A stretch of DNA of 64,000 nt from NCBI GenBank assembly GCA_030411725.1, contig MU839827.1:2418001-2482000 (forward strand), read 5' to 3'. Below are positions 12,251 to 22,177 of the stretch, one piece after another (position 1 is the stretch's first letter; each line of letters starts with the position of its first letter). A model generated the notes under the pieces. It was not told the DNA's origin and made no database searches. It saw nothing but the letters and a program-made list of their open reading frames with translations. Made by a program: the position numbers and the translations under genes. Origin of the DNA: Echria macrotheca. Taxonomy: Eukaryota > Ascomycota > Sordariomycetes > Sordariales > Schizotheciaceae.

Positions 12251-15200
12251 TTACTCTTCCCTCTTCTCATCCTGCCCCTCCTCCCTCTTCTCCGCCGCGC
12301 CAGAACCCTCCGCCTCCTCACCAAACCCATCCATCTCCTCCCTCGCCCCCTTGATATCCTCAAACCGGATCCCACTCCGGTCACACATCCCCCGGAAAAT
12401 CCCGTCCTCGCTCTTCCACAGCTCCAGCGGCGGACCCATCTCTGCGATCTGCCCCTTGTCCATCACACAGATCCGGTCGTACCCGATGATCGTCCGCAGC
12501 CGGTGCGCAATACACAGCAGCGTCTTCCCCCTGAACCCCTTGGCCATGGTCGCCTGGATCTTGTCGTCCGTCTCCATGTCGACGCTCGACGTCGCCTCGT
12601 CGCACACGATAATCTGCGAACCCCTGACGAGTGCGCGGGCCAGTGCCATCAGCTGGCGCTGACCTAGAGAAAAGTTGAGACCGTCCTCCTCTACGACCGA
12701 GTCCAGATGAATACGGTTGGCAGGGACCAGTGCCGTACCGCTGCCGTTGGTCGGCGACGGCGCCGTGGGTGATCCCGGAGCTGTTTCGTTTTCGGGAGCG
12801 ACGAGATCTGCCTGTCGCAGGGCGGACCACAGCTCGAGATCCGTGTGTTCGCCGAAGGGGTCGAGGTTGCTGCGCACTGTGCCGCGGAACAGTGTCGGAT
12901 CCTGCGGAATAATGGCAAGGCGCGAGCGCAGGTCGTGTAGCCCGACGGTGGAGATGTCGACACCGTCAATGGTGATGTGACCCCCAGACAGCTCGACAAG
13001 TCGGAACAGGGTCGACATGATGGAACTCTTGCCGGCACCGGTACGGCCAACGATTCCGATGCGCTCGCCGCCGGCGATGTGCATATTCAGACCCTGCAGA
13101 ACCAGGGGAAGACCGGCGCGGTATCGCATCTCGACATTGTCAAACACAATCTCTCCCTTCTCGGGCCAAGTCTCCCGGACCTCGATCGTCTTGAGCGGCG
13201 CCTCTTCCTCCAGCTTGGTGCCATAGTACAGCAGACGCTCGACAGCGTTCATGCCGTTCTCGACCTCGGCCAGCTGACGGACAGTGAACTGAATCATCTG
13301 CACGGTCGCCAGGATATAGGCCAAAACCAAACCGCCAATCGCGGGAGAGACCGAAAATCGCGATGTTACAACCAAAATACCAGTCGTAAAGACAAGACAG
13401 TTGCCGACCATGTCGAGGCGAATCGACAACCACCGCTGGTTCGAGTAGGTCAGGTAGTATGCCGAGTCCATGTCGTCGATCGACTTGCGCAGATCGGCAA
13501 TGAACCGATCCTTGAGACCATACGCCCGGATACTCGCAACTCCAGACAAACCCTCGCTGAACTTGGCAAACACCGACGACCGCAGAATGGCCTCGAATCG
13601 CTTGATCTCCCGCGCCGACGCTCGGTAGTAGCTCGTAGCAAACAAGAATATGAGGAAGAGCGGGACGAGAGCGATGGCAAAGTAGTAGAAGAAGCTGATG
13701 ATGAGGATGAAAACGGAGATGATGGAGCTGACGCTGAAAAAGTACATGCGCATCGCGTCCGTTAACGTATTGTCCATAACATCGACGTCACGGCTGAAGC
13801 GGTTCGTGATGCGGCCCAGCGGCGTCGTGTCGAAGAACGACATGGGCGCCCGGAGCACGCGCGCCATCGCAGCTCGGAGCATCATCTTGCTGGCCGTGGT
13901 GCCGAAGATCGAGAGGGCGACCATGAACGAGAACATTAGCATGGCCTGCACGACACCGAGACCAGCGTACACGCCGATATAAACTCCCATCGATAGGCCG
14001 AACTTGTCGGATGTCCAGTATGACAGCCACAAGCTGGTTACGATGTTGGAGCCCTGGGCGATGATCAGGAGGAAGGCCACGATCGGCAAGTTGAGGTACG
14101 AGCCGGAAGCCTTGATGTACGAAGCATACACGGACCACGGAACACTGGCAAGAGCTCGCTCCTCAGTCTGCATCAGCCCCTTCGCCTTTTTGTGTTTCTT
14201 CGCTGGGCCCTCCTCCTCCTCGGCACCGTCGGTCGGGATCAGTTCCTTCTTCTCCTCGACAGCTGTGGTCTCCATGAGCTGCTGGAAGCCCTCCGAGTTT
14301 TTCATGAGGTTGTCGAAAGTGTCGACGGCCTGGATCTTGCCGCCCTCCATCCAGATGATGCGGTCGCAGCGACTGAGCACCCAGAGCTGGTGGGTAGCCA
14401 GGATTCTGCACTTATCTTTGAGCAGACCGAGAATTGCATTGTCAAAGATATGTCGGCCGACATGGGCGTCAACAGCGCTCAAGGGGTCGTCCATCAGCAC
14501 GATATCGGCGTCGAAGTAGATGGCGCGAGCAATGTTCAGCCGCTGCTTTTGACCGCCAGAGATGGTAATACCCCTTTCGCCAATCTCGGTGAGATCGTGG
14601 TTCGGCAGCATGTCAAGATCAGGCTGCAGAGCGCAACTGCGGATCCGGTCAGCAAACGGCAAGCTATAAAGGAAGATGGATGCTTACGCTTTGATAACTT
14701 CATTGTACCACTTGCTGTTCATTTCCTTGCCAAACAGAATGTTCTCCCGGACCGACGTGTTCTGGATCCAAGCATACTGCGGGCAAAAAGCTCTCGACGC
14801 GCCCAGGATGACCTCGCCATTCGTCTTCCGCATATCGCCAGCCAGAGCGGCCAGCAGCGAGGTCTTTCCGCTACCGACTGTTCCGATAACAGCAACCAGC
14901 TCGTTCCGGCCGATTTCAAAGTTCAGATCCTGCAGCTTGAACGGCTCAGGCTCCTCCACCAGGGTACTAGCATCCCCGCCGGAGCTGCCCGGCGGTGTCG
15001 GCGACGGTGCCCGGCCTTTCGGTGGGCCACCTTTTGGACCCTTGGGTCCTTTCGGTCCCTTCCCGGGGGGTTTGCCCGGCGGACCGTTTCCTTCCTTCTT
15101 CGGGCCGCCACCACCCACGGTCCCCTCCATATCCTGGGTCGGAGTTCTCTCCCACGTAAACGAAGCGCTACGCATTTCCACGGCGCTCGGGGCATCCGGC

Positions 15201-16997
15201 TTTATGATGGCCTCGTCTTCCCGCTCCTCCGACAACATGAACTCTTGGATGCGAGCCATCGACGACCAGGCGTCGGTAACCTGGCCAATAACAAGAGGCA
15301 ACAAGTTCAACGGCATCCTCAAGCTGTTAAACAGCGCCAAGGAAGAAAAGACTTGTGCGGGAGGCAAGCTAGGGTGCGTCAGGGAGTACGTGATGAATGC
15401 CAGCATCGAGGCGAAGATGGGCAGGGCCAAGCTGACGGACATGATGGCGTTTCGGATCGAGAGCAAGATCTGGATCGCCTTGATCTCGCGGTCGCGGAAC
15501 TGTCCGATACGGTCGAGAAACGCAGGTTCCCAGCCAAAGAACTTGACGAACCGAACCGACTGCAAGATCTCCTGGGTCAAGCTGACGCGCTGATCGGTAA
15601 TCTTGTTGATGGCTTTACGGCGAATGAAGAGCTTCTTGATCGCTTGGGTGAGAACCGGGATACCGATGACAAGCAGGGCGAAGCCGGCCAGAGCACTGTA
15701 CGTCAAGTTAACCAGCAAAAGGGCGAGCGTAATGAGAATGGAGAGCGGCGCCGTCCAGATGATGTGGAACAGGCCGGAAGCCTGGTCGATTCGGTACGTG
15801 TCGACGCTCATCAGATTTGTCTAGACGACATTAGCAGTGACTCCACGACTGGCTAAACCATACTCACCACTCTGCCGTTGCCCCAGCCCACACCGTCACC
15901 GGAAACCCCGCCTGGACCGCCGGGAGGTCCTCCGCCCATCCCGCCCATGCCACCACCGCCGCCGCCGCCGCCGGGAGGTCCCTTCATGCCGCCGGGCGGA
16001 CCTCTCTTTTTCGCATTCTTCGCGATCTTCTCGGCCGCTCGCGCCGCTGGGGTATCCGGAAGTTCGGCGCCGCCGGCCTTGGCCCGGCCGGAGATGACCA
16101 TGGATTTCTCATAGATCATGCTAATCAGGGATGCTCTCGCCATGCCGCCCACGATCATGCCCTTGTAGATGAAGTGGTTCGTACCCAAGCTCTGGAGCAT
16201 CTGCATGGCCGTGATGCCGAAAACCAGCCCCAAACCTGACCCGATATGGGGGGGCGGCAGCCCCCGTTGGTTTGCGATATAGGCATCAGTAGCAAACTGG
16301 ATAAGAAAGCGCAGGAGAAAAGGCGACAGGACCTGGAAGATGGTCGAGGCTAGATGGCAGAAACCGCCGATCCAGAAGTCGCGGAAGTACGTCTCATGCA
16401 TGGCCCAAAAGAGCGGGTACTTGTCGCCGGCCTTGACGCGGCGGTCGAAGGATTCCTTCATCTTGTCGGTGGTTGGATCAACCGCACGGCTGGGGTTGAT
16501 TTTTGGCAGATCGTTGAGCTCCAGTTGGCGCTTGTACCCCGTCTGCCGTCATGTCAGCACACAGAGTTTCTTTATTATTCACCCCTGAGAGGCTCTGCTG
16601 TCTCACTCACCCGCATCAACGAACCCATCCACGCAAAGATGAGGACGCTCGGAAAGCTGGCATTGTGCTCGGGCGACGGCCTCCTCTCGTCGGGGATGGC
16701 GGGAATCTTGCCCCATCTCAGGGGATTTGGCTGCTTGTACCATGGTTTTTGGACTGGCGGAGTTGTGCTTGGTGTTGTCGTGGCGATGCTTGTCGCGCCG
16801 CTGCTCTTATGGCGGCTCAAGTCTGGTCTCCCGTCGACATGTCCCTCGACGGCTTCCTTGGCGTCCTGGCTGGCCCCGTCGTCCTTTGCCGGCCGGATCT
16901 GCTCGTACTGTCTTGGCTCGGCGTCGACAGGCGACGACGCGTTGGAGTGTGCAGACGGCGCATCCCTAGCCTTTTCCGAATCTGCAGCATCTGCCAT
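12251..16997 (-). CDS. Yor1-like ABCC (MRP-family) multidrug/oligomycin exporter
   Basis: ATP-driven efflux pump of the plasma membrane (inferred from Yor1). Four exons (16997-16611, 16542-15868, 15820-14688, 14636-12251) give 1526 residues with introns of 68, 47 and 51 nt. The layout is TMD1-NBD1-TMD2-NBD2 with no N-terminal TMD0, as in Yor1. NBD1: Walker A GTVGSGKT near 667, signature ISGGQ near 758, Walker B IVLMDD near 782. NBD2: Walker A GRTGAGKS near 1261, signature FSLGQ near 1383, Walker B VCDEATSSVD near 1408. NBD1 has Asp where the catalytic Glu normally sits, the usual degenerate ABCC site; NBD2 keeps Glu. A glycine/proline-rich insert lies in TMD1 (around residues 315-350) and a Gly/Pro/Lys-rich one just before NBD1. 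Substrate cannot be told from sequence. Confidence 0.95.
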
Positions 16998-18892
16998 GCT
17001 AAAAAGGGCGATTTGACAGCGCGGGGACCGTCCCAGTTCCCCACGGTCAAAACGATGGCCAAAAATGGGCTATAAAAAGAGAGAGAGAGCGCGTCTAGTC
17101 GAGTCGCGTACGGAGCAGTCTTTTTCCTTGGAGGCGACGGGCGGCAGCGTCAGTGCTTATAAATGATGGGAATATTGGCTGGCCGCCACCTACACTAGTG
17201 CGAAGCGCAGAACACGGCCGCGGGGCCCAACGAAAAGTGACCGAACAACCGTGTTTTCAAAGTCAAGAGGAATAAAATAAAGTGGAGTCAGACTCCGGAC
17301 ATCAGAAGACCGCGAGATGGGGGAACTAGCGCGGTCTGCACGGGTCACAGCCGCAGCGACTTGGAGCGGGCAATGATGACGACCGAACGGACTCGGAGGG
17401 CCGTCAACCTGCCGTCCTGAACCTAGCTAGTTACTAGATAGCGAGCGGCAGCGGAGCACAAGTTTTGGGAGGGTGAGAAAGAGAAGGACGTTAAAGGTCG
17501 AGACCACCTCGGGGGATGATGGAGGGGAAGAGATAAATTGGGTGGCCTCGGTTGCACTCTGGAAAGAATCCGCATCCCGGGGCGTTAACCTGCGTAGCAA
17601 TTCCAGGTGCCGATGTTTCCTGGATTTCCTCTTTGCTGTCCCATCGTGGGCCGAGCGCGAGTCCAGGAGTTGCCAGGGTCGCAATCGGCGGCCAGAAGAA
17701 AGTCGGGGAACGGCAGGTGCTGCATGCCGACCGGCCGACCGCCTCCTCCTCCTGCCTAGCTCGGCAAGGTTGGCAACAGCCCTGTCGGTCAGTATCCAAA
17801 GAATCGGAGATAATAACCCGGTCTGCAGTTGTCTCTCTCCGTCTGTCTGTCTGTCTCTCCCTACGTTGACTCAACTTTTAGTGATTCATCGCTGCGATTA
17901 CAAACAAAACCTCGCTTGGATTTCCTGCATAAGTGGCAGGTCCTTTGTCTTGTGCAGAAAAAAAGTGAGTCAAGACCCACCGGAGATAAGATCTCTTCTA
18001 ATTAAGATCCCCTCGCTTCAGCCAGGTAACTTAACCTGTCCGTCTGCCGGACGAAGGCCCCTTCAGACGGGACAAGCTGGACAAAGGGTAAAGAAAGTTT
18101 GGAGCAATCAGATAAGCCAAAACCAAATAATTATTGAACGGTTAGGCCGAGGCCGAGGGCGAGTCACACGTCGCACAGCAGCAGGATTCGCCAACCACAG
18201 GCGCATGGTTGACGTTGTCAGTGTAATAATCTCTTCTTCTAGAGTCATAAAAAGCCTCCGGTGGCTGGCAGGTCGCTCGGCCTTCGCACACCACAAAGCT
18301 CCTCCTCCCAGCCCAACCCCACCAATACTAAGAGGTCCACAGCAGCCTTTCGGAGAGATTTCTCACGACAGGGCTGCGACGCTACTCCAATTACCAAAAG
18401 TGTTCAAAGAGAGGCAAACAAGAAACTAGAACTAAGCAAAAAGCGGGAGGCGGTCAGCCACTCACTGGCCGTCCCCCGCTGCGGCACCGATGCCCGACAT
18501 CGCTGTCACACATCCTCCGACCAAACTCGCCCAGCGCCATCGTTGCGACGCCGCCGATTACCAATCGCCGGCCCCAAAGTCCGCAGCCAAGCCGGGTGCT
18601 GCGCCGTGTCGGGACCGGTGCCTCGACCTGGCTGTGCTTGGCGTTGCGGATCCGGGCTCGTATGTCCGACTTACACTCCTCAAATAAGAAAAAAAGATAA
18701 AATCAAAAACTCTGTTTAGTAGACACTTTGATCAGAAATATGGAATTCGAGCTAAATGTAGACCAACCTTCACCAAGTGAAAAATAGGGGTTTGTTTAGT
18801 AGGCACTTGATCGGAAATATAGAAACTCAATGTAAGCTAAATGCGAAAAAAAAAACCATGTCTAGGGGGCCTGCAGCTTCTTCAGCCCAAAC
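16998..18892. other. Intergenic: transporter promoter and 3' flank of the SIM-repeat gene
   Basis: About 1.9 kb. It should include the promoter of the ABC transporter. An open frame of over 300 codons runs from about 17473 to 18429 on the plus strand, but it begins with GTG, has no recognisable domain and skewed composition, so it was not called. The right end (18713-18845) carries a two-copy direct repeat. Confidence 0.45.
18713..18845. repeat. Two diverged direct repeats of about 50 bp
   Basis: Copy 1 (18713-18759) and copy 2 (18792-18845) share TGTTTAGTAGRCACT, TTGATCRGAAATAT and GCTAAATG in the same order with small indels. They lie just beyond the stop codon of the SIM-repeat gene, within its likely 3' untranslated region. 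Confidence 0.8.
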
Positions 18893-21800
18893 TTAAGGCT
18901 GCTTCTTCAGCTCAAACTTAGGGAACTCCTGCCACATCTGGAACTGGAACGACGCAACATGGGTATACCTCCCCGTACTCGGATGGCCCCCGAGATCCCC
19001 GCTGTCGTCGAACCGGTCCTGCGCAACCCGGCCGGGACCCTCTTCGTCGTCGAGCATCTTGTCGAGCTCGTCCTGGCTGAGGAGCTTGTTCTGTTCCATA
19101 AGCACCGTCTGCGGATCAACACCACCACCATCGCCGTCTCCCTTCCCGGCGAGATCCAAAAACCCCTTAGCTTGGATCTTGGCATCGGCCAACTCTTTAA
19201 CCCAAGCCTCCATGAGCTCCTTGGACTTCTCTTCCCGCTCCTGGTGCCACTTCTGCTTGTCGTCGTACATGGCGCCGAGGCCTTCGATCATGCCGTCGAG
19301 CATACCCGGCGCCGCCGCCCACCGAGCGAGTACCTCGGCCGCCTCGGCGGCCGTAATATAACCCTGCTCCTGCAGTGCAGCCGTGACCTCGCCGTACTTG
19401 GACTTCTTGAACTTGGTGATCGTGCTTCCGTCAGTAACCGGTTTGTTCTTGATCTTGAGGATGGGGTGCGTTTGTGCTGTCTGCTTGTTCCTCTCGTTGT
19501 AGAGAAAAGAAGACATAGCGCGCTGCCACTCGACATGCGCAATGATGCCATCGTCACACAGCGAGAGCATCAGTCCGCGCAGGCCCTCATAGGCCCAGTT
19601 GACCATGCTCTGGCCCGTCTTATCCGTGACGTGGTTGAGCACCTCTACGTGGAACCGCGTGTCCATCCACGCCTCGCGCCGGAGATCCCCCTCGTCGTAG
19701 CGATAATACTTGAGTTTCTTCTGGTTCGGTGCCATTACGGTGGTCACGACCGTCGCTCCCGGCACGATTTGCGCACCAGCTGGGACGCCAGGACCGCCCC
19801 GCGCAGCAGCCTGGACAGCAACGTCTTTGCCAGCAGGCTTCTTGGCCGGGGCAGCAGCTGGGACGGCAGTGGTCTGGACAGCAGCGTCTTTGCCAGCGGG
19901 CTTCTTGGGTGCGCCGGCAGCTGCGCCGGCAGCCGCTGGGACTGCGAGCTTTGGAGCTGCTGCCTTAGCCTTGCCGACCGGTTTTGCTTTCCCAACACCT
20001 CCGTCCTTATTGCTGTCAGAGATTGTGATGACAACCGCTGGGGACGGCACTGGGGGAGCCGCCGTGGGAGCCGCCGTGGGAGCCGCCGTGGGAGCCGCTG
20101 TGGGAGCCGCTGTGGGAGCCGCTGGGGACGCCGCTGCCTTAGCCTTGCCGACCGGTTTTGCTTTCCCAACACCTCCGTCCTTAACGCTGTCAGAGATTGT
20201 GATGACAACCGCTGGGGACGGCATTGGGGGAGCCGCCGTGGGAGCCGCTGTGGGAGCCGCTGTGGGAGCCGCTGTGGGAGCCGCTGCCTTAGCCTTTGCT
20301 GATGCCTTCTTCTTAGCCCTGGCTTGTCGCTTCATCCTCCTTTCTCTCTTCCTCTGCTTGGCAGCTTCAATCTGCTGCCTGTACTGTATCCACTCTTGCC
20401 AATATTCCTTCCGAGGACCAGGGGGTAATTGTACCTCGCTCAGGTAAGAACTTGCTGACGAGTCGCTGTTGCCGCTGTCGTTATTGCCGCCGTCGTTGTT
20501 GCCGCCGTCGTTGTTGCCGCCGTCGTTGTTGCCGCCATCGTTATTACCGCCGTCCTTATTGCCGCCGTCCTTGTTGTCAGAGATTGTGATGACAACCGCT
20601 GGGGACGCCACTGGGGGAGCCGCTGGGGCATCCGCTGGGGCAGTCGCTGCCTTAGCTTTTGCTGGTGCCTTCTTCTTAGCCCCGGCTTGTCGTTTCATCC
20701 TCCTTTCTCTTCTCCTCTGCTTGGCAGCTTCAAGCTGCCGCCTGTACTGCACCCACTCGTGCGGATATTCCCTCCGAGGACCAGGGGGTACTTGTACCTC
20801 GCTCAGGTGAGAACTTGCTGACGAGTCACTGTTGCCGCCGTCGTTCGGGTTTGTTCCCGTATCATTCTTTTTCGGTGGCCCTCCGCCATCACCGCCGTCC
20901 CCGCCAGCATTGCCAGCACCGTTGCCACCAGCATTGTTACCACTACCGCCATCGTCCTTCTTGTCATTCTTCTTGGCCGGCCCATCACCATCGTCGTCAC
21001 CACCTCCTCCATCGTCCTTCTTATCCTTCTTCGCCGGCCCATTACCACCGTCGTCCGCCGCCTTCCTCTTCTTCCCATCCCCATCGCTGTCACTGCTGCT
21101 GCTGCTGCTACCACCCCCGCCACCATCGCCCTTCTTCGCCTTCTTCGCCGGTCCCCCAACTAAACCCCCAACCCCGTCCCCAGCCTTCCTCTTCTTCCCA
21201 GCCGCACCGTCAGGGGCATTCGCCGGAACAACGGCCTTGTCTGTTTTCGCCTTCGGTGGTGACGTCGGCGCGGGGGCAAGGACAGGCGCAGCAACGCCGT
21301 CTTTTTTTGCTAGTGGTGGCGACTTAGGCGCGGGAAAAGGGATAACCGGGCCGGCAACGACGGGCGGAGGGCTAGGCGGAGGCGCAGCGATAGCAACAGC
21401 GGGGTCTATCTTCGCGGGTGTTGGTGTCTTGAGGGCGAGGGCAGCGACAGGCGGAGGAGCGGCAGCGGCAGCGGCAGTGGCAGGTGGAGAGGGAGGCGTA
21501 GGCATAGCGGCAGGTCCAGCAACAGCAGCGCCGTCATTCTTGGCTGCTACCTGGGGAGTGACACCGAGAGGCGCAGTGGTAGCAGCAGGTGCTTTGGGCG
21601 AAGAAGGCGGGGAGGCAGGCGGCGACGGGCCAGTGCGAGCACGTTTTGGTTTCACCGGTGCGTTGGGCGCGGCAGGCGTACCTCTCGGTATCACCGGCGT
21701 GGCAGGCATGCTGGGTATTGGCGAAAAGTTCAAGCGAGGGATATTAATCCAGCGGTCCTTCTTGAGCTTGGGAGACGGTGGTCCCTGGTCCGAACCGCTG

Positions 21801-22177
21801 TCGTCGAGGACGGCGGGTTTGGCTTTCTTCGTTGCAACCTTCTTCGTTGCAGCCTTCCTCGTGGCGGCCTTCTTCGTGGCGGCCTTCTTCGGGGTAGCTT
21901 TTTTCGGGGTAGCTTTTTTCACCGCAGCTGTCTTCGGGGCGGCTTTCGCGGGAGTCGCCGGAGCTTTCTGGGGATTAGCAGCGTTCGCAGCGGCCGCCAT
22001 AGACCGTGTTATTCTCGGGGTGGTGGTCGGGATAGCTGTTGCTTTTCTCGCTGCTTTCTTCGGTCCTCCTCCTCGCAAACCGATACCCTCTATTCTAAGT
22101 CCTGACTCCACCGTTGACATCCCGAGGAGCCTTGGCTGTTGATGGTCGCTTGAATCGTTGAAATCCTTGGAGCCCAT
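18893..22177 (-). CDS. Lys/Ala/Pro-rich nuclear protein with internal duplication and SIM-like motifs (uncharacterised)
   Basis: About 1094 residues from the first in-frame ATG (22177); the frame is open back to 22288 without another ATG, and 22120 is an alternative start. I recognise no named family. Residues after the start contain a histone-H1-tail-like run of KKA/KKAT repeats, then long Pro/Ala-rich and Gly/Asp/Lys-rich disordered stretches. A 360-bp unit is duplicated: each copy has a conserved segment EVQ(V/L)PPGPR.EY..EW.QYR, a basic coiled segment ending RERRMKRQA, and a hydrophobic-acidic AVVITISD motif; a third AVVITISD copy follows. That motif matches the SUMO-interacting consensus (hydrophobic V-I-x-I followed by acidic residues). 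The C-terminal 270 residues are non-repetitive and may fold: they begin KLKYYRYDEGDLRREAWMD and have a helical Lys/Glu-rich part. Nuclear, chromatin-associated function is inference only. Confidence 0.75.
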   Translation of the reverse strand: MGSKDFNDSSDHQQPRLLGMSTVESGLRIEGIGLRGGGPKKAARKATAIPTTTPRITRSMAAAANAANPQKAPATPAKAAPKTAAVKKATPKKATPKKAATKKAATRKAATKKVATKKAKPAVLDDSGSDQGPPSPKLKKDRWINIPRLNFSPIPSMPATPVIPRGTPAAPNAPVKPKRARTGPSPPASPPSSPKAPAATTAPLGVTPQVAAKNDGAAVAGPAAMPTPPSPPATAAAAAAPPPVAALALKTPTPAKIDPAVAIAAPPPSPPPVVAGPVIPFPAPKSPPLAKKDGVAAPVLAPAPTSPPKAKTDKAVVPANAPDGAAGKKRKAGDGVGGLVGGPAKKAKKGDGGGGGSSSSSSDSDGDGKKRKAADDGGNGPAKKDKKDDGGGGDDDGDGPAKKNDKKDDGGSGNNAGGNGAGNAGGDGGDGGGPPKKNDTGTNPNDGGNSDSSASSHLSEVQVPPGPRREYPHEWVQYRRQLEAAKQRRRERRMKRQAGAKKKAPAKAKAATAPADAPAAPPVASPAVVITISDNKDGGNKDGGNNDGGNNDGGNNDGGNNDGGNNDSGNSDSSASSYLSEVQLPPGPRKEYWQEWIQYRQQIEAAKQRKRERRMKRQARAKKKASAKAKAAAPTAAPTAAPTAAPTAAPPMPSPAVVITISDSVKDGGVGKAKPVGKAKAAASPAAPTAAPTAAPTAAPTAAPTAAPPVPSPAVVITISDSNKDGGVGKAKPVGKAKAAAPKLAVPAAAGAAAGAPKKPAGKDAAVQTTAVPAAAPAKKPAGKDVAVQAAARGGPGVPAGAQIVPGATVVTTVMAPNQKKLKYYRYDEGDLRREAWMDTRFHVEVLNHVTDKTGQSMVNWAYEGLRGLMLSLCDDGIIAHVEWQRAMSSFLYNERNKQTAQTHPILKIKNKPVTDGSTITKFKKSKYGEVTAALQEQGYITAAEAAEVLARWAAAPGMLDGMIEGLGAMYDDKQKWHQEREEKSKELMEAWVKELADAKIQAKGFLDLAGKGDGDGGGVDPQTVLMEQNKLLSQDELDKMLDDEEGPGRVAQDRFDDSGDLGGHPSTGRYTHVASFQFQMWQEFPKFELKKQP
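20053..20125. repeat. 12-bp minisatellite coding APTA repeats
   Basis: About six tandem copies of GGGAGCCGCCGT/GGGAGCCGCTGT; on the minus strand they encode repeated Ala-Pro-Thr-Ala within the SIM-repeat protein. A second array of the same unit lies at 20227-20284. Confidence 0.9.
20324..20834 (-). repeat. Tandem duplication of a 360-bp coding unit
   Basis: Segments 20324-20474 and 20684-20834 are near-identical over about 150 bp and are spaced exactly about 360 bp apart. Both encode the EVQ.PPGPR...ERRMKRQA segment. The material following each copy (AKAKAA, then VVITISD, then NKDGG) is repeated as well, showing that the whole unit was duplicated. Confidence 0.9.
20476..20572. repeat. 15-bp tandem repeat coding NNDGG
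   Basis: Five to six tandem copies of a TTGCCGCCGTCGTTG-like unit, encoding Asn-Asn-Asp-Gly-Gly on the minus strand. Confidence 0.9.

Noticed and set aside
14192..15856. Long open frame opposite the ABC transporter
   Set aside because: It is the antisense shadow of a coding region with strong codon bias; the sense strand shows all ABC motifs.
17473..18429. Open frame of 318 codons on the plus strand between the transporter and the SIM-repeat gene
   Set aside because: Starts with GTG, has no domain or conserved motif, is overlapped by other open frames, and covers a region expected to be promoter and 3' flank.
20832..22142. Antisense frame of 436 codons opposite the SIM-repeat gene
   Set aside because: Low-complexity repeats keep several frames open at once; the sense frame is longer and carries the conserved motifs.
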